This document shows, one piece after another, positions 1-9,286 of a stretch of 33,668 bases of DNA. The DNA is from Clostridium uliginosum (GTDB taxonomy: Bacteria > Bacillota > Clostridia > Clostridiales > Clostridiaceae): NCBI RefSeq assembly GCF_900112485.1, contig NZ_FOMG01000005.1:139780-173447 (forward strand), read 5' to 3'. Below the pieces are notes generated by a model. The model was given only the letters and a program-made list of their open reading frames with translations. It made no database searches and had not been told where the DNA came from. The position numbers and the translations under genes are program-made. The stretch's first letter is position 1. The number at the start of each line of letters is the position of its first letter.

Positions 1-914
1 TGCCTAACTAATCTTAATTTGATTATAAGTTGATCCACCATTTCTTGAGCTTCTTTTTCTGTTATTAATCCGGATTCTAAATCTCTTTCAATATATATAT
101 CAAGGAATGTTGAAGTTCTTCCAAATGATGTAGCCGCTCCATTATTTTCCTTAATACCAGCTAGGTATCCAAGATATAAGCCTTGTACTGCTTCTACTGC
201 TGTTGCAGCTGGTTTTGAAATATCACAACCATATTTAGATGCCATAGACTTTATAGCTGCTAATGCTCTAATTTGTTCATTAACTTCTTCTCTTTTTCTT
301 ATAAGTTCATCAAGCATGTCTCCTTGCAAACTCTCAAGATCTTTCTTCTTTTCTTCTATTAAATAATCTACACCATAAAGTGCAATTCTTCTATAATCAC
401 CTATTATTCTTCCCCTACCATAGGCATCTGGAAGCCCTGTTAAAAGTCCTGCTGTTCTTGCAAGTCTTATTTCCTTTGTATAACCATCAAAAACTCCTTG
501 ATTATGAGTTTTTCTATATTGTGAAAAATATTTTTCTATGTTTTCATCTAATTTATATCCATATTGTTCTAGTGAAGTTTCAACCATTCTCATTCCACCA
601 AATGGATTTACAATTCTTTTAAGTGGAGCATCTGTTTGAAGTCCAACTATAACTTCATTATCTTTATCTATGTATCCTGGTTCATAATTATCTATTCCTG
701 AAACTATATCAGCTGCAACACCAATAATTCCTTTTTTAACTTCTTCAACTATTAATGCATGTGCTTTTTCCCATACTTTATTTGTTTTTTCTGTTGTACT
801 CTCTAGGAAATTTGAATTACCTTCATATAATTTATAATTCTTTTGTATAAAGTTTCTTACATCTATTCCTTCTTGCCAAGTTCCACTTTTAAAACCTTCC
901 CATTGTTTAATCAT
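1..914 (-). CDS. pflB: Formate acetyltransferase (pyruvate formate-lyase), N-terminal part
   Basis: This is the 5' part of a gene that runs off the left edge. About 304 codons are visible, of roughly 740 in the family. PflB converts pyruvate plus CoA to acetyl-CoA and formate in anaerobic metabolism. Translation begins [20 protein letters not shown] and contains the PFL landmarks [29 protein letters not shown] and a C-terminal visible stretch LIIKLRLVR. The catalytic cysteine pair and the glycyl-radical region lie outside the window. The start at 914 is set by an excellent ribosome site (AAAGGAGG) about 7 bases upstream. Two Rex-like operators (953-970 and 1132-1149) lie upstream, so redox (NADH/NAD) control is inferred. 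The family call is secure; only the missing 3' part is unseen. Confidence 0.96.
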   Translation of the reverse strand, partial: MIKQWEGFKSGTWQEGIDVRNFIQKNYKLYEGNSNFLESTTEKTNKVWEKAHALIVEEVKKGIIGVAADIVSGIDNYEPGYIDKDNEVIVGLQTDAPLKRIVNPFGGMRMVETSLEQYGYKLDENIEKYFSQYRKTHNQGVFDGYTKEIRLARTAGLLTGLPDAYGRGRIIGDYRRIALYGVDYLIEEKKKDLESLQGDMLDELIRKREEVNEQIRALAAIKSMASKYGCDISKPAATAVEAVQGLYLGYLAGIKENNGAATSFGRTSTFLDIYIERDLESGLITEKEAQEMVDQLIIKLRLVR

Positions 915-952
915 CTTTTTTCCTCCTTTATACTCGTCCCATTAGAAAGACT

Positions 953-970
953 TTGTTAAATCTTTCTCAA
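953..970. promoter_or_regulatory. Rex-like operator, proximal copy
   Basis: The sequence TTGTTAAATCTTTCTCAA resembles the Rex consensus TTGTTAA-N4-TTAACAA. The left half-site is perfect and the right half-site (TTCTCAA) matches 5 of 7 positions. It lies 39 bases upstream of the pflB start, in or just after the likely promoter. Rex is a redox-sensing repressor that often controls fermentation genes in clostridia. No rex gene is in the window. Confidence 0.65.
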
Positions 971-974
971 TCTT

Positions 975-1003
975 ATTTTAATATAAATAAATCAAAATGA
1001 AAA
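975..1003 (-). promoter_or_regulatory. Possible pflB promoter
   Basis: On the minus strand a -10-like TAAAAT (980-975) lies 17 bases from a weak -35-like TTTTCA (1003-998). The proximal Rex-like operator begins a few bases downstream of the -10, where bound repressor would cover the start site. The region is so AT-rich that chance -10 matches are common, so this is tentative. Confidence 0.35.
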
Positions 1004-1131
1004 GACTTTTTTTTCGATTTTTTAGAAAATATCTTTATATTGCTTTATATTTCTTTATATACCAAAATTTTATTGTTATTTCTCTTATATACTATCTATA
1101 CTTCTTTAATTCAAGTAATCTCTTTGAAACT

Positions 1132-1149
1132 TTGTTAATTTTTTCTCAA
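1132..1149. promoter_or_regulatory. Rex-like operator, distal copy
   Basis: The sequence TTGTTAATTTTTTCTCAA has the same form, TTGTTAA-N4-TTCTCAA, as the copy at 953-970. It is in the same orientation and about 180 bases further upstream of pflB. Repetition of the same imperfect right half-site makes chance less likely and suggests a second operator or a second, distal pflB promoter. Confidence 0.6.
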
Positions 1150-1612
1150 TTAATAATTTTTTTATATGAATTATATAGATAATTTAGGGGTTTATTATTG
1201 ATATTTTTTATCAATTGATCTAAAATTTCATTGTTTTATAACCACTTAACAAGTACATTTTAATTTTGTCTTCTATATCATATTTATGAAGTTTTATATG
1301 TTCATAATAGTTTAGTTAAATATTACAAATACTAATATATATACTTATAATAGTTTAACTATGTATCAAAAAGGTTTATATTAGTATTTGCTATTTTAAA
1401 AATTATATTAATAAATTACAGTGATGCATATTATCTTTAATTGGTGATATATCAGCAATTAAAGACTTTATACAAATTTTTTTCTATATATTTAATATAT
1501 ATTTAATATATTCTTTCTAGCATATATTGTATTTTTTTGATATTATGGAAATAGTTCATTTATATAATTTAGCATAAATGATAATTTTTATTTTAACTTA
1601 AAGGAGAAACAG
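1150..1612. other. AT-rich divergent intergenic region with one palindrome
   Basis: No convincing gene is seen here. The stretch separates pflB (-) from the gene at 1613 (+). Its one clear structure is a 30-base near-perfect palindrome at 1435-1464, listed separately. The short reading frames in it lack ribosome sites and have the composition of AT-rich noise. Confidence 0.5.
1435..1464. repeat. 30-bp near-perfect palindrome
   Basis: The arms CTTTAATTG and CAATTAAAG flank a central TGATATATCA, itself a 10-base palindrome. Only the symmetric G/G pair on each side of the centre breaks perfect symmetry. No T-run follows directly, so it looks more like a dimeric protein operator than a terminator. 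It lies about 150 bases upstream of the gene at 1613. Confidence 0.5.
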
Positions 1613-2995
1613 ATGAGAAAGATTACAAAAAAAATAAAATTTTCTTTTCTAATTTTATTTATTTTATTAGGAACATGTGGTATTATTTGTTATTATACCT
1701 TTTTTCAAAATACCTTAACTATTATAAATAATACTATATATTCTAACTTATTACCTACTAACACATTTAAAAGTACATATACTCCAAAAATCAAATTTGG
1801 AAATATGCCAATAACAGACATATCAAAGATTAGCGATGTAACTTTAAACATTCTAGATGAAACTAATATTAAGAATACTCCTATGCTACTAAAAGCACAA
1901 AGATATTATATACCTCTTAACTTTATATGTAGCAAGCTTAAGTATAATTTTAATGACTCAAATGGCTCACTAATAGTAAACAATGAAAGTCACACAATTT
2001 CATTAACTCAAGATACTTACACAAAAGATTCTATCAATGGTTCTTTACGTGGAAACTTAATAAATTATAACGGAGATTATTATATAGGAATATCTGATAT
2101 AGAAAAGCTGTTTGGACTTACTGCAGTATTTGACTTTGAAAGTAAGCATATAAGCCTACTTCCTAATAATGTACAACAGCCTAAAGCATCTTCAATTATA
2201 TATAGTAGAAAAATTGCTTTACTTAGATTTGAAGATTTCACAAATGGAGATTCCATGGCTGTAGATAAAAATCAAGTTAAGGTAAAATGTATGGCTGATC
2301 TTCTTTATTCTAACGGTATAAAGTTTCATGTTGGTTGGATTCCTAGATTTAAAGCTCCACTAGATAACATTGATAATAACCTATTAGAAAATGATTCTAT
2401 AGCAAATGTTGGTTTTGTAAACTTATTAGATTACTTAATTAATAAAGGAGCTGAAATGGGACTTCATGGTTATACTCATCAATCTGGTACTGATAGAAGT
2501 GCAGCTGGTGAAGAGCTTTCTAAAGATACAAACAATACTGTTGAAGCTACTAAAAATGTAATTGAAAATGGTATAGATGTCGCAAGTGCTTTAAATATTC
2601 CTTGTACATTTTATGAAAGTCCCCATTATAGAGACACCAAATTACAACAAAGTATAATTGAAGAATATTTCCAATTTGTATATGAACCATTTGATAACTC
2701 AAAAAAGAATATTTATAAAACCAACACTAACAATTTATATGTGCCTACCCCTTTAGGTTTTGTGGAGAATTCAGATATGTCTTCTATAATTAATGGGCTT
2801 AAAACTTATGACCCAGAAAAGCTACATAGTTTTTTCTATCATCCATCTATAGAAATAGACTATATCAACTTTAATACAGATAATAATAAGCTGAATGTTC
2901 AGTATGATGAAAATTCACCATTAAATAAAATGTCACAATCTATTAAAGAAAATAATTATACAACTGTTCATATTGATGAACTAATAAATAAATAG
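1613..2995 (+). CDS. Membrane-anchored deacetylase-like protein (DUF2334 type) with stalk domain
   Basis: This 460-residue protein has an uncleaved-looking N-terminal membrane segment (about residues 9-31), so the rest is probably outside the cell. Residues about 90-185 resemble the copper-amine-oxidase-like N-terminal (stalk) domain common in clostridial surface proteins (QRYYIPLNFIC, GDYYIGISDIEKLFGLTA). From residue 199 onward it has the fold signature of DUF2334/polysaccharide deacetylase-like proteins: LLRFEDF near 204-209 in place of the usual metal-binding TFDD, and HGYTH at 285-289 giving an HxxxH pair. A wall or capsule glycan substrate is inferred, not seen. The ribosome site AAAGGAG precedes the ATG. 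It is monocistronic and ends at a hairpin shared with convergent pyrE. Confidence 0.8.
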   Translation: MRKITKKIKFSFLILFILLGTCGIICYYTFFQNTLTIINNTIYSNLLPTNTFKSTYTPKIKFGNMPITDISKISDVTLNILDETNIKNTPMLLKAQRYYIPLNFICSKLKYNFNDSNGSLIVNNESHTISLTQDTYTKDSINGSLRGNLINYNGDYYIGISDIEKLFGLTAVFDFESKHISLLPNNVQQPKASSIIYSRKIALLRFEDFTNGDSMAVDKNQVKVKCMADLLYSNGIKFHVGWIPRFKAPLDNIDNNLLENDSIANVGFVNLLDYLINKGAEMGLHGYTHQSGTDRSAAGEELSKDTNNTVEATKNVIENGIDVASALNIPCTFYESPHYRDTKLQQSIIEEYFQFVYEPFDNSKKNIYKTNTNNLYVPTPLGFVENSDMSSIINGLKTYDPEKLHSFFYHPSIEIDYINFNTDNNKLNVQYDENSPLNKMSQSIKENNYTTVHIDELINK

Positions 2996-3004
2996 TATAT
3001 TAAT

Positions 3005-3035
3005 AAAGTGCACTACCTCAAGGGTAGTGCACTTT
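3005..3035. terminator. Bidirectional hairpin between convergent genes
   Basis: A 13-base perfect stem (AAAGTGCACTACC pairing with GGTAGTGCACTTT) with a 5-base loop lies between the end of the gene at 1613-2995 and the end of pyrE. The T-run is short on both strands, but position and stem strength fit a terminator serving both genes. Confidence 0.75.
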
Positions 3036-3046
3036 AAATTTAACTT

Positions 3047-3721
3047 TTATTTAGCTCCATATTGTTTATAGTAATCATCAATTCTTCCTTTAATCTCATC
3101 ATTAATAATTATATTTCCATTAATTTCTCTATTGTATAAATATTCTATAACTTCAGCCATAGTTACTATGGCACAAGTCTTAAATCCAAATTTTTCTCTT
3201 ATTTCAACTAATGCTGATTGTTCGCCTTGACCTCTTTCCATTCTGTCTACTGATATTATAAGTCCTTTAACATTAACATCTGCTTGACTCTTTAATATTG
3301 GCATTGTCTCATAAATTGAAGTTCCTGCTGTTGTAACATCTTCAACTATTAATACCCTGTCTCCATCTGTTAATTTACTTCCTAAAAGAATTCCTTTGTC
3401 TCCATGGTCTTTTACTTCTTTTCTGTTTGAACAATATTTAACATCAATATTAAATGTATTTGAAAGAGCTATAGCTGTTGTAACTCCTAGTGGAATTCCT
3501 TTATACGCAGGTCCAAATAATACATCGTAATCTTTGTCAAAATGTTCTTTTATAGCCTCAGCATAAAATTCTCCTAATCTACTTAATTGACTTCCTGTTT
3601 GATAATTTCCTGTATTTACAAAGAAAGGTGTATTCCTTCCACTCTTAGTTACGAAGTCTCCAAAAGTTAAAACTCCGCACTCTATCATAAATTTAATAAA
3701 TTCTTTTTTATATGTTTGCAT
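3047..3721 (-). CDS. pyrE: Orotate phosphoribosyltransferase
   Basis: PyrE transfers phosphoribose from PRPP to orotate, giving orotidine 5'-monophosphate, the fifth step of de novo pyrimidine synthesis. The 224-residue product carries the PRPP-binding motif VLIVEDVTTAGTS at residues 123-135 and a conserved FGPAYKGIPLG loop near 69-79. I chose the ATG at 3721 because GGAGG lies about 7 bases upstream of it. An in-frame ATG seven codons earlier (3742) has no such site. It is the last gene of the pyr operon, 33 bases after pyrD, and is followed by a strong hairpin. Confidence 0.96.
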   Translation of the reverse strand: MQTYKKEFIKFMIECGVLTFGDFVTKSGRNTPFFVNTGNYQTGSQLSRLGEFYAEAIKEHFDKDYDVLFGPAYKGIPLGVTTAIALSNTFNIDVKYCSNRKEVKDHGDKGILLGSKLTDGDRVLIVEDVTTAGTSIYETMPILKSQADVNVKGLIISVDRMERGQGEQSALVEIREKFGFKTCAIVTMAEVIEYLYNREINGNIIINDEIKGRIDDYYKQYGAK

Positions 3722-3754
3722 TATTCTTCCTCCAACATTCATTATATTTTCAAT

Positions 3755-4651
3755 TTAAATTATACCCACAATATCATTTATATCTTTAATTCCTTGTTCT
3801 TTTAAAAATCTTTCCATGTCTTCAATGATTTCTTTTCCAGCCATGGGATTTACGAAATTAATAGTACCTATTTGAATTGCACTAGCTCCAGCCATCATAA
3901 ATTCAATGGCATCTTTTCCATTTGATATTCCTCCAAGTCCTATTACCGGAATATCAACTGCTTGTGCTACTTCATAAACCATTCTAAGTGCAATTGGTTT
4001 TACTGCTGGACCTGAAAGTCCTGCTGTTACATTGTTGAATATAGGTTTTCTTTTATATATGTCAATTGCCATTCCCTTTAATGTATTTATAAGAGAAATA
4101 GAATCTGCTCCTGCCTCTTGACACTTTAAAGCCATATCTACTATGTCTTCTGCATTTGGCGATAATTTAACCATTAATGGCTTATTAGTTAGTCCTTTAA
4201 TTTCTTTAACTACTTCATAAGCTACATTTGATTTAATTCCAAAGGCCATTCCCCCATGCTTTACATTAGGACAAGATATATTAAGTTCAATCATATCAAC
4301 ATTTGTATCATTAATTTTAGTCACAGCTGCTATATAATCTTCTAAACATCCCCCACCAATGTTTGCTATAACATTAGTTCCAAATCTTTTCATATGTGGC
4401 AGTTCATTATGTATGAAGCCTTCTATTCCTGGATTTTGTAATCCTACTGAATTCATCATTCCTGAAGGTGTTTCAACTACTCTAATACCTTCATTTCCTT
4501 GCTTCGGATTAATTGTAAGTCCTTTAGAAGATATACCTCCAAGGATTCCAACATCGTAAAAATTATTAAATTCTTCACCAAAACCAAAGGTTCCTGATGC
4601 AGCAATTACAGGATTTTTAAATTCCACGTTATTAATATTTACTTTTAACAT
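3755..4651 (-). CDS. pyrD: Dihydroorotate dehydrogenase, class 1B catalytic subunit
   Basis: This subunit oxidises dihydroorotate to orotate using FMN. In class 1B enzymes it works as a heterotetramer with PyrK, which passes the electrons to NAD+. The 298-residue protein starts [20 protein letters not shown] and carries the signature [14 protein letters not shown], with the likely active-site Cys at 127, characteristic of class 1 enzymes. The FMN/phosphate region [16 protein letters not shown] lies near 235-251. The ribosome site GAGGAGG precedes the ATG. The directly upstream pyrK fits the 1B assignment. Confidence 0.96.
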   Translation of the reverse strand: MLKVNINNVEFKNPVIAASGTFGFGEEFNNFYDVGILGGISSKGLTINPKQGNEGIRVVETPSGMMNSVGLQNPGIEGFIHNELPHMKRFGTNVIANIGGGCLEDYIAAVTKINDTNVDMIELNISCPNVKHGGMAFGIKSNVAYEVVKEIKGLTNKPLMVKLSPNAEDIVDMALKCQEAGADSISLINTLKGMAIDIYKRKPIFNNVTAGLSGPAVKPIALRMVYEVAQAVDIPVIGLGGISNGKDAIEFMMAGASAIQIGTINFVNPMAGKEIIEDMERFLKEQGIKDINDIVGII

Positions 4652-4675
4652 ATTATTTTTCCTCCTCTGGTTTTA

Positions 4676-5419
4676 TTATAATTCTACATAATATCCATCA
4701 AATACTGGACCATCTTTACAAGTTCGCTTATGTCCATCCTTTGTTTTACAAGTACATACTAAACAAGCACCAACTCCACATGCCATATGTTTTTCCATTG
4801 ACACATATATACTAACATTCTTTTCCTTGCACATTTCTACAACCTTTTTCATCATAACCTCAGGTCCACAACACAAAACCGTATCATACTCTTCCACATT
4901 TAAAAGCTCTGTAATAAATCCTTTATGTCCATGCTTCCCTGTATTAGTAGATACATTTACTTTATTTACATACTTATTAAAATCATCTACTAAATAAACA
5001 TCGTCTCTAAAACCTGCATATAAATCAATTTTTTGATTTTTATTTTTAGTTCTTAGTCTCTTTGCAAGTTCAAACATAGGTGCAGTACCTATACCACCTG
5101 AAACCAATGCAACTTTTCCATAATCTTTTTTTAAATCGAATCCATTTCCTAAAGGTCCTGTTAAGCTTATTTCATCATTTTCTCTAAGCTTTGTGAATTC
5201 TTTTGTTCCAGTTCCTACTACTGCATATAAAAATGTTAGTTTGTTTTCAGATTTTTCACATATGCTTATTGGTCTTGGAAGAAATGTTTGCCCATTAACC
5301 TTTAACATGTAAAATTGGCCCGCATTTATTTCACTTTCATCTTCTACAACTAATTTATATATATCCTTTGAAATTTCTTCATTTGAAACTACTTTTGCAT
5401 CTCTATAAGATATAGCCAT
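4676..5419 (-). CDS. pyrK: Dihydroorotate dehydrogenase B electron-transfer subunit
   Basis: PyrK is the FAD and [2Fe-2S] subunit that couples PyrD to NAD+. The 247-residue protein shows a ferredoxin-reductase-type FAD motif RPISI (49-53), an NAD-binding loop GGIGTAP (108-114), and a C-terminal iron-sulfur site with cysteines at 214, 219, 222 and 234 (CGVGACLVC...C). All four ligands are present. The ribosome site GGAGGG lies about 6 bases before the ATG. It sits between pyrF and pyrD in the operon, with a 132-base gap after pyrF. Confidence 0.95.
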   Translation of the reverse strand: MAISYRDAKVVSNEEISKDIYKLVVEDESEINAGQFYMLKVNGQTFLPRPISICEKSENKLTFLYAVVGTGTKEFTKLRENDEISLTGPLGNGFDLKKDYGKVALVSGGIGTAPMFELAKRLRTKNKNQKIDLYAGFRDDVYLVDDFNKYVNKVNVSTNTGKHGHKGFITELLNVEEYDTVLCCGPEVMMKKVVEMCKEKNVSIYVSMEKHMACGVGACLVCTCKTKDGHKRTCKDGPVFDGYYVEL

Positions 5420-5551
5420 ACTTTCCCTCCTATGTTATCTTTAAATAATTTTGTATTTCTAAAGCTAGATGTTAATCTTTTTATAACACAATACCCTCAA
5501 TACCCTATTAATAAGGCATCCTACCTCTTCTATCTAAACTTTTTAAATCAA

Positions 5552-6424
5552 CTATGCTCTCTTTACTGCCTCTCTAATTGCATCTCTCATCTTTATAACT
5601 TCTTCTCTAGCACATAAAGAAAATTCCTTTGCCCTATTTTCCTTTTTATAAGCAAGTAGTATTCCTCTTGAAGAATTAACTACTCCGCCATTTCCATTAT
5701 TTAAATATAATGCAACATCTTCTGCCTTACCACCTTGTGCACCATATCCTGGTATCAAGAAAAACATCGAGTTATAATTTGCTCTTATTTTCTTTCCTTC
5801 TTCAACATGAGTACATCCTATAACTCCACCAATTGCAGTATATCCACATTCCCCTATATAATCTTCTCCCATTTCTGTTATCTTATCTGCTACTACTTCA
5901 TAAACCTTTTTATTAAATGTAGTATCTAAATATTCAATATCTTCAGCACCTTTATTAGAAGTTCTAACTAAACTAAATACTCCCTTATTCCCGCTTTCTA
6001 AATAAGGTAAATATGGCTCTATACTATCCATACCCATATATGGACTTAATGTAATAAAATCTGCTTCAAAATCTCCTTGAAAATGGGCTTTGGCATACAT
6101 CTTTGCAGTTGCTGCTATATCCCCTCTTTTTATATCTGCTATTATAATTTGATCTTTTTTTCTTAAATAATCTAAAGTTCTTTTATATGCAGTTAGTCCT
6201 TCTAATCCTAGTGCTTCATAGTAAGCTATTTGGACTTTAAAACACGCAGCGATATCACATGTTGAATCTATGATTTCTTTGTTAAATTGAAATATTGCCT
6301 CTGCAGGAGTTCTTCCTTCTCTTATGTGCTCCGGAACATATTCTAATGCTGTATCTAGTCCTACACAAACTACTCCTCTTTTTTCAACTCGTTCATATAA
6401 TTTATCAATTATGTAACTTCTCAT
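5552..6424 (-). CDS. pyrF: Orotidine 5'-phosphate decarboxylase (long form)
   Basis: PyrF removes CO2 from OMP to give UMP, the final step of the pathway. The 290-residue length and start MRSYIIDKLYERVEKRG match the longer, type 2 bacterial PyrF rather than the roughly 240-residue E. coli form. The catalytic Asp-Lys-Asp motif is ADIKRGD at 96-102 (D97, K99, D102). A second conserved stretch is SRGILLAY near the C-terminus. The ribosome site AGGAGG precedes the ATG. About 250 bases separate it from pyrC upstream, and that gap is filled by a dispersed repeat, so transcript continuity across the repeat is assumed rather than shown. Confidence 0.95.
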   Translation of the reverse strand: MRSYIIDKLYERVEKRGVVCVGLDTALEYVPEHIREGRTPAEAIFQFNKEIIDSTCDIAACFKVQIAYYEALGLEGLTAYKRTLDYLRKKDQIIIADIKRGDIAATAKMYAKAHFQGDFEADFITLSPYMGMDSIEPYLPYLESGNKGVFSLVRTSNKGAEDIEYLDTTFNKKVYEVVADKITEMGEDYIGECGYTAIGGVIGCTHVEEGKKIRANYNSMFFLIPGYGAQGGKAEDVALYLNNGNGGVVNSSRGILLAYKKENRAKEFSLCAREEVIKMRDAIREAVKRA

Positions 6425-6487
6425 TTTAAAATCCTCCTAATTTTTTATGTATTTCAAATGCATAAAGCATTGATACTAATATACGAT

Positions 6488-6523
6488 AAGAATCTTTAAC
6501 TAGTTATTTACTTTACAATGCCT
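6488..6523. repeat. Partial palindromic repeat element (single arm)
   Basis: This is an arm ending ACTAGTTATTTACTTTACAA-TGCCT, nearly identical to the right arm of the full element that follows at 6525-6685. It meets the left end of that element almost head to head, so the junction itself forms a strong palindrome. Confidence 0.7.
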
Positions 6524-6524
6524 C

Positions 6525-6685
6525 AGGCATTTTCAAATAAATAACTAGTCAGTCTTCTTGTCTTTTTTGTACTATACTGCGTCAGTAAATGCAGCTAATA
6601 ACAGTAGTATTAACTGCCTTCACTTCCTTGTCTAGTTCAAAAAATTCTAAGAATCTTTAACTAGTTATTTACTTTACAATGCCTT
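6525..6685. repeat. Palindromic dispersed element, copy A (161 bp)
   Basis: The terminal arms (AGGCATT...AATAACTAGTCA and ACTAGTTATT...AATGCCTT) are inverted repeats. The core (ACTATACTGCGTCAGTAAAT ... TTCACTTCCTTGTCTAG) matches the cores of copies at 20085, 22764 and 33132. It lies between pyrC and pyrF inside the operon. Its right end overlaps the last codons and stop of pyrC, so those bases are shared between gene and repeat. Confidence 0.85.
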
Positions 6686-7876
6686 ATATAAAATTCTTCC
6701 ACCTTTTATTGTTGCGAGTATTTCCCCATAATATTCCATACCTTCAAAAGGTGTATTCCTTCCTTTAGATGCAAATTTTTCTGAATCTATTTTTATCTTT
6801 TTATCTATGTCTACTAATACCAAATCTCCCTCTACTCCTATGCTAATCTTTCCTTTATTCATCCCTAAAAGTTTAGCAGGATTATATGACATAAGCTTGC
6901 TTAAATCATTTAAAGAAATGATATTATCTTTAACTAACGTCGAGTAACATATTGAAAAAGCTGTTTCTATTCCTACCATTCCTGGAGATCCCTTTGCTTT
7001 TTCCTCTAATGTATGAGGTGCATGATCTGTTCCTATTGTATCAATCATTCCCATTTTAATAGCACTTAAAATTGCTTCTACATCTTCTTTTTCTCTTATT
7101 GGTGGATTAACTCTATAATTATTTATGTCATTTGTTAATGCAATATGATGAGGAGTTACCTCTAGTGTTACATTTACTCCTTTTCTTTTTGCATTAATAA
7201 TACATTCAAGAGCTTCGATTGTACTAACATGACACATATGAAGATGTGCTCCTGTTATCCTTGCAAGTTCAATATCTCTTAAAGTCATCATATTTTCAGC
7301 TATTCTCATATCTACTTTTGAGAATTCAGAGCTTTCTGCATGTGACATTAAAACCCAATTATTTTCTTTTGCTATTTTCATAGCATCCATCATTATATTA
7401 GAATTAGAAACTCCAACTCCATCATCTGAAATAGCTTTAACTTCATTATCATCTTTAAGCTCCTCTAAATGACTTAAAGTTTTTCCATCAAAATTTTTTG
7501 TTACTGAAGGACATTGATGTATGTCTATTAAATTTAACTCTTTAGATTTATTTCTTACATAGTCTAACACTTCTGTAGAAGAACATATGGGATTAGTATT
7601 TGCCATCAAGCAAACACCTGTATATCCTCCTCTAAGTGCTGCTCTAGAACCAGTTTCTAAATCTTCTTTCCATGTAAGTCCTGGATCCCTAAAATGTGCA
7701 TGAGTATCAATAAATGCTGGCATTAAAGTTTTACCTTTGCAATCAAAAATTTCAACATTTTCTTTTACTATTATTTCCTTAGAAATTTCATTTATTACTC
7801 CATCTTTAATATAAATATCTCCAATAAAGTCTTGGCTTACATCTACAACTCTTGCATTTTTAATTAAAAGCTCCAT
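6674..7876 (-). CDS. pyrC: Dihydroorotase
   Basis: PyrC cyclises carbamoyl aspartate to dihydroorotate, the third pathway step. The 400-residue product is a class I amidohydrolase. The metal-binding motif [10 protein letters not shown] (57-66; H59, H61) is present, followed later by [15 protein letters not shown] and IGTDHAPHT with the catalytic Asp. I chose the ATG at 7876 because GGGGTGA stands 5 bases before it. A TTG seven codons upstream has no good site. The last three residues (KAL) and the stop are encoded by the terminal sequence of a dispersed repeat (AAGGCATTGTAA), so the original C-terminus may have been trimmed or altered by the insertion. Confidence 0.96.
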   Translation of the reverse strand: MELLIKNARVVDVSQDFIGDIYIKDGVINEISKEIIVKENVEIFDCKGKTLMPAFIDTHAHFRDPGLTWKEDLETGSRAALRGGYTGVCLMANTNPICSSTEVLDYVRNKSKELNLIDIHQCPSVTKNFDGKTLSHLEELKDDNEVKAISDDGVGVSNSNIMMDAMKIAKENNWVLMSHAESSEFSKVDMRIAENMMTLRDIELARITGAHLHMCHVSTIEALECIINAKRKGVNVTLEVTPHHIALTNDINNYRVNPPIREKEDVEAILSAIKMGMIDTIGTDHAPHTLEEKAKGSPGMVGIETAFSICYSTLVKDNIISLNDLSKLMSYNPAKLLGMNKGKISIGVEGDLVLVDIDKKIKIDSEKFASKGRNTPFEGMEYYGEILATIKGGRILYKAL

Positions 7877-7899
7877 TTTAGTCACCCCTTTTAACAATT

Positions 7900-8331
7900 T
7901 TAAACTTCAGATAGTTTAGTTATTTCATCACAATATTCACATCTATATGTTCCCTTTTCTTTACTAACTAATACAAATGAATGAGGAACATATTTTTCTG
8001 TTTCTGTTATACATCTTGGGTTTTTACATTTTAAAATATTTGTAACCTTATTAGGTAATGTAGGTTTTATTTTCCCAATAATTTTTTCATTCTTTACTTC
8101 ATCAATGGTTATACAAGGAGAAAGTAATCCTAAAATTGTGTAATCTAGTTCTTTACAATTTTCTATTTTTATTATGTCTTTTTTCCCAAGCTTTTTGCTT
8201 TCAGCATTTATAATTAGTGCAACACTATAATCGCTTTTATCTAGGCCTAAATAATTAAATATTTTAATTCCCATACCAGCCTCAATATGGTCTATTACTA
8301 ATCCATTTTTAATGCTTGTAATTTCTAACAT
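7900..8331 (-). CDS. pyrI: Aspartate carbamoyltransferase regulatory subunit
   Basis: PyrI is the allosteric, zinc-containing subunit of ATCase. It binds nucleotides and couples UTP/CTP inhibition and ATP activation to PyrB. The 143-residue protein carries the structural zinc cysteines at 102, 107, 131 and 134 (C-x4-C ... C-x2-C), as in the E. coli protein. Its ATG at 8331 abuts the pyrB stop codon (TAGATG on the coding strand), with the ribosome site inside the end of pyrB, which suggests translational coupling and balanced subunit amounts. Confidence 0.96.
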   Translation of the reverse strand: MLEITSIKNGLVIDHIEAGMGIKIFNYLGLDKSDYSVALIINAESKKLGKKDIIKIENCKELDYTILGLLSPCITIDEVKNEKIIGKIKPTLPNKVTNILKCKNPRCITETEKYVPHSFVLVSKEKGTYRCEYCDEITKLSEV

Positions 8332-9255
8332 CTACACCACCCCCAAAAGTTTAGCCATTAATGCCATTCTAGCATACATCCCATATTCAGCTTGCTTAAA
8401 ATATGCAGCTCTTTTATCATTATCTATTTCACATGCAATTTCATTTACTCTTGGTAGTGGATGCATTACTATCATATCATTCTTAGCTATAGAAATTTTT
8501 TCTTTATTTAATATATAACTATCTCTTAATCTTAAATATTCTTCTTCATTAAAAAATCTTTCTTTTTGAATTCTTGTCATATATAATATATCAAGTTCTC
8601 CTATTACATCATCTAGTCTCTCCACTTCAACAAATTCAATGTTGTTTTTCTCTAAAACCTCTTCCCGTATATATTTAGGAATGCTTAATTCTTTAGGAGA
8701 GATGAGCACAAATTTATTTCCTTCATATCTTGACATTGCTTTTATCAAAGAATGAACAGTTCTACCGAATTTCAGATCTCCACATATTCCAATAGTATGA
8801 TTATTTAAACCTTTTTTTAATATCTCTATTGTTAATAAGTCAGTTAAGGTTTGAGTTGGATGTTGATGTCCTCCATCTCCTGCATTAACAATTGGAACAC
8901 TTGAATAAATACTAGCTACTTTGGCAGCGCCTTCTTCAGGATGCCTCATTGCTATAATATCAGTGTATATTGATACCATTTTAATTGTATCTGATAATGT
9001 TTCACCTTTTGATGCTGATGATGAATTTGGTTCTGAAAAACCAAGAATTTTACCACCAAGTCTCATCATTGCTGCTTCAAAACTAAATCTAGTTCTTGTA
9101 CTTGGTTCATAAAATAATGTTGCTAGTATTTTCCCATCACATACATGAGAAAATTTTTCTGGACATGAAATAATTTGACGTGATAATTCGAAAATTTCTT
9201 TTAATTCTTCTACTGTAAAATCCATAGGATCTATTAAATGTTTGCCTTTTATCAT
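8332..9255 (-). CDS. pyrB: Aspartate carbamoyltransferase catalytic subunit
   Basis: PyrB condenses carbamoyl phosphate with aspartate, the committed step of pyrimidine synthesis. The 307-residue protein shows the carbamoyl-phosphate loop [13 protein letters not shown] (48-60), HPTQTLTD and a C-terminal [10 protein letters not shown]. It is the first gene of the operon. The 370-base leader before it carries a promoter, a PyrR-type attenuator and a further structured stretch. The ribosome site AAAGGAGTGAT lies about 6 bases before the ATG. PyrI directly downstream indicates the regulated (PyrB/PyrI) form of the enzyme. Confidence 0.97.
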   Translation of the reverse strand: MIKGKHLIDPMDFTVEELKEIFELSRQIISCPEKFSHVCDGKILATLFYEPSTRTRFSFEAAMMRLGGKILGFSEPNSSSASKGETLSDTIKMVSIYTDIIAMRHPEEGAAKVASIYSSVPIVNAGDGGHQHPTQTLTDLLTIEILKKGLNNHTIGICGDLKFGRTVHSLIKAMSRYEGNKFVLISPKELSIPKYIREEVLEKNNIEFVEVERLDDVIGELDILYMTRIQKERFFNEEEYLRLRDSYILNKEKISIAKNDMIVMHPLPRVNEIACEIDNDKRAAYFKQAEYGMYARMALMAKLLGVV

Positions 9256-9286
9256 TATGATATCACTCCTTTTTAACCGTTAATAA

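Noticed and set aside
997..1182. 61-codon hydrophobic frame on the plus strand upstream of pflB
   Set aside because: It has no ribosome site, is Phe/Tyr/Leu-rich as expected from translated AT-rich DNA, and overlaps the pflB control region and the distal Rex-like site.
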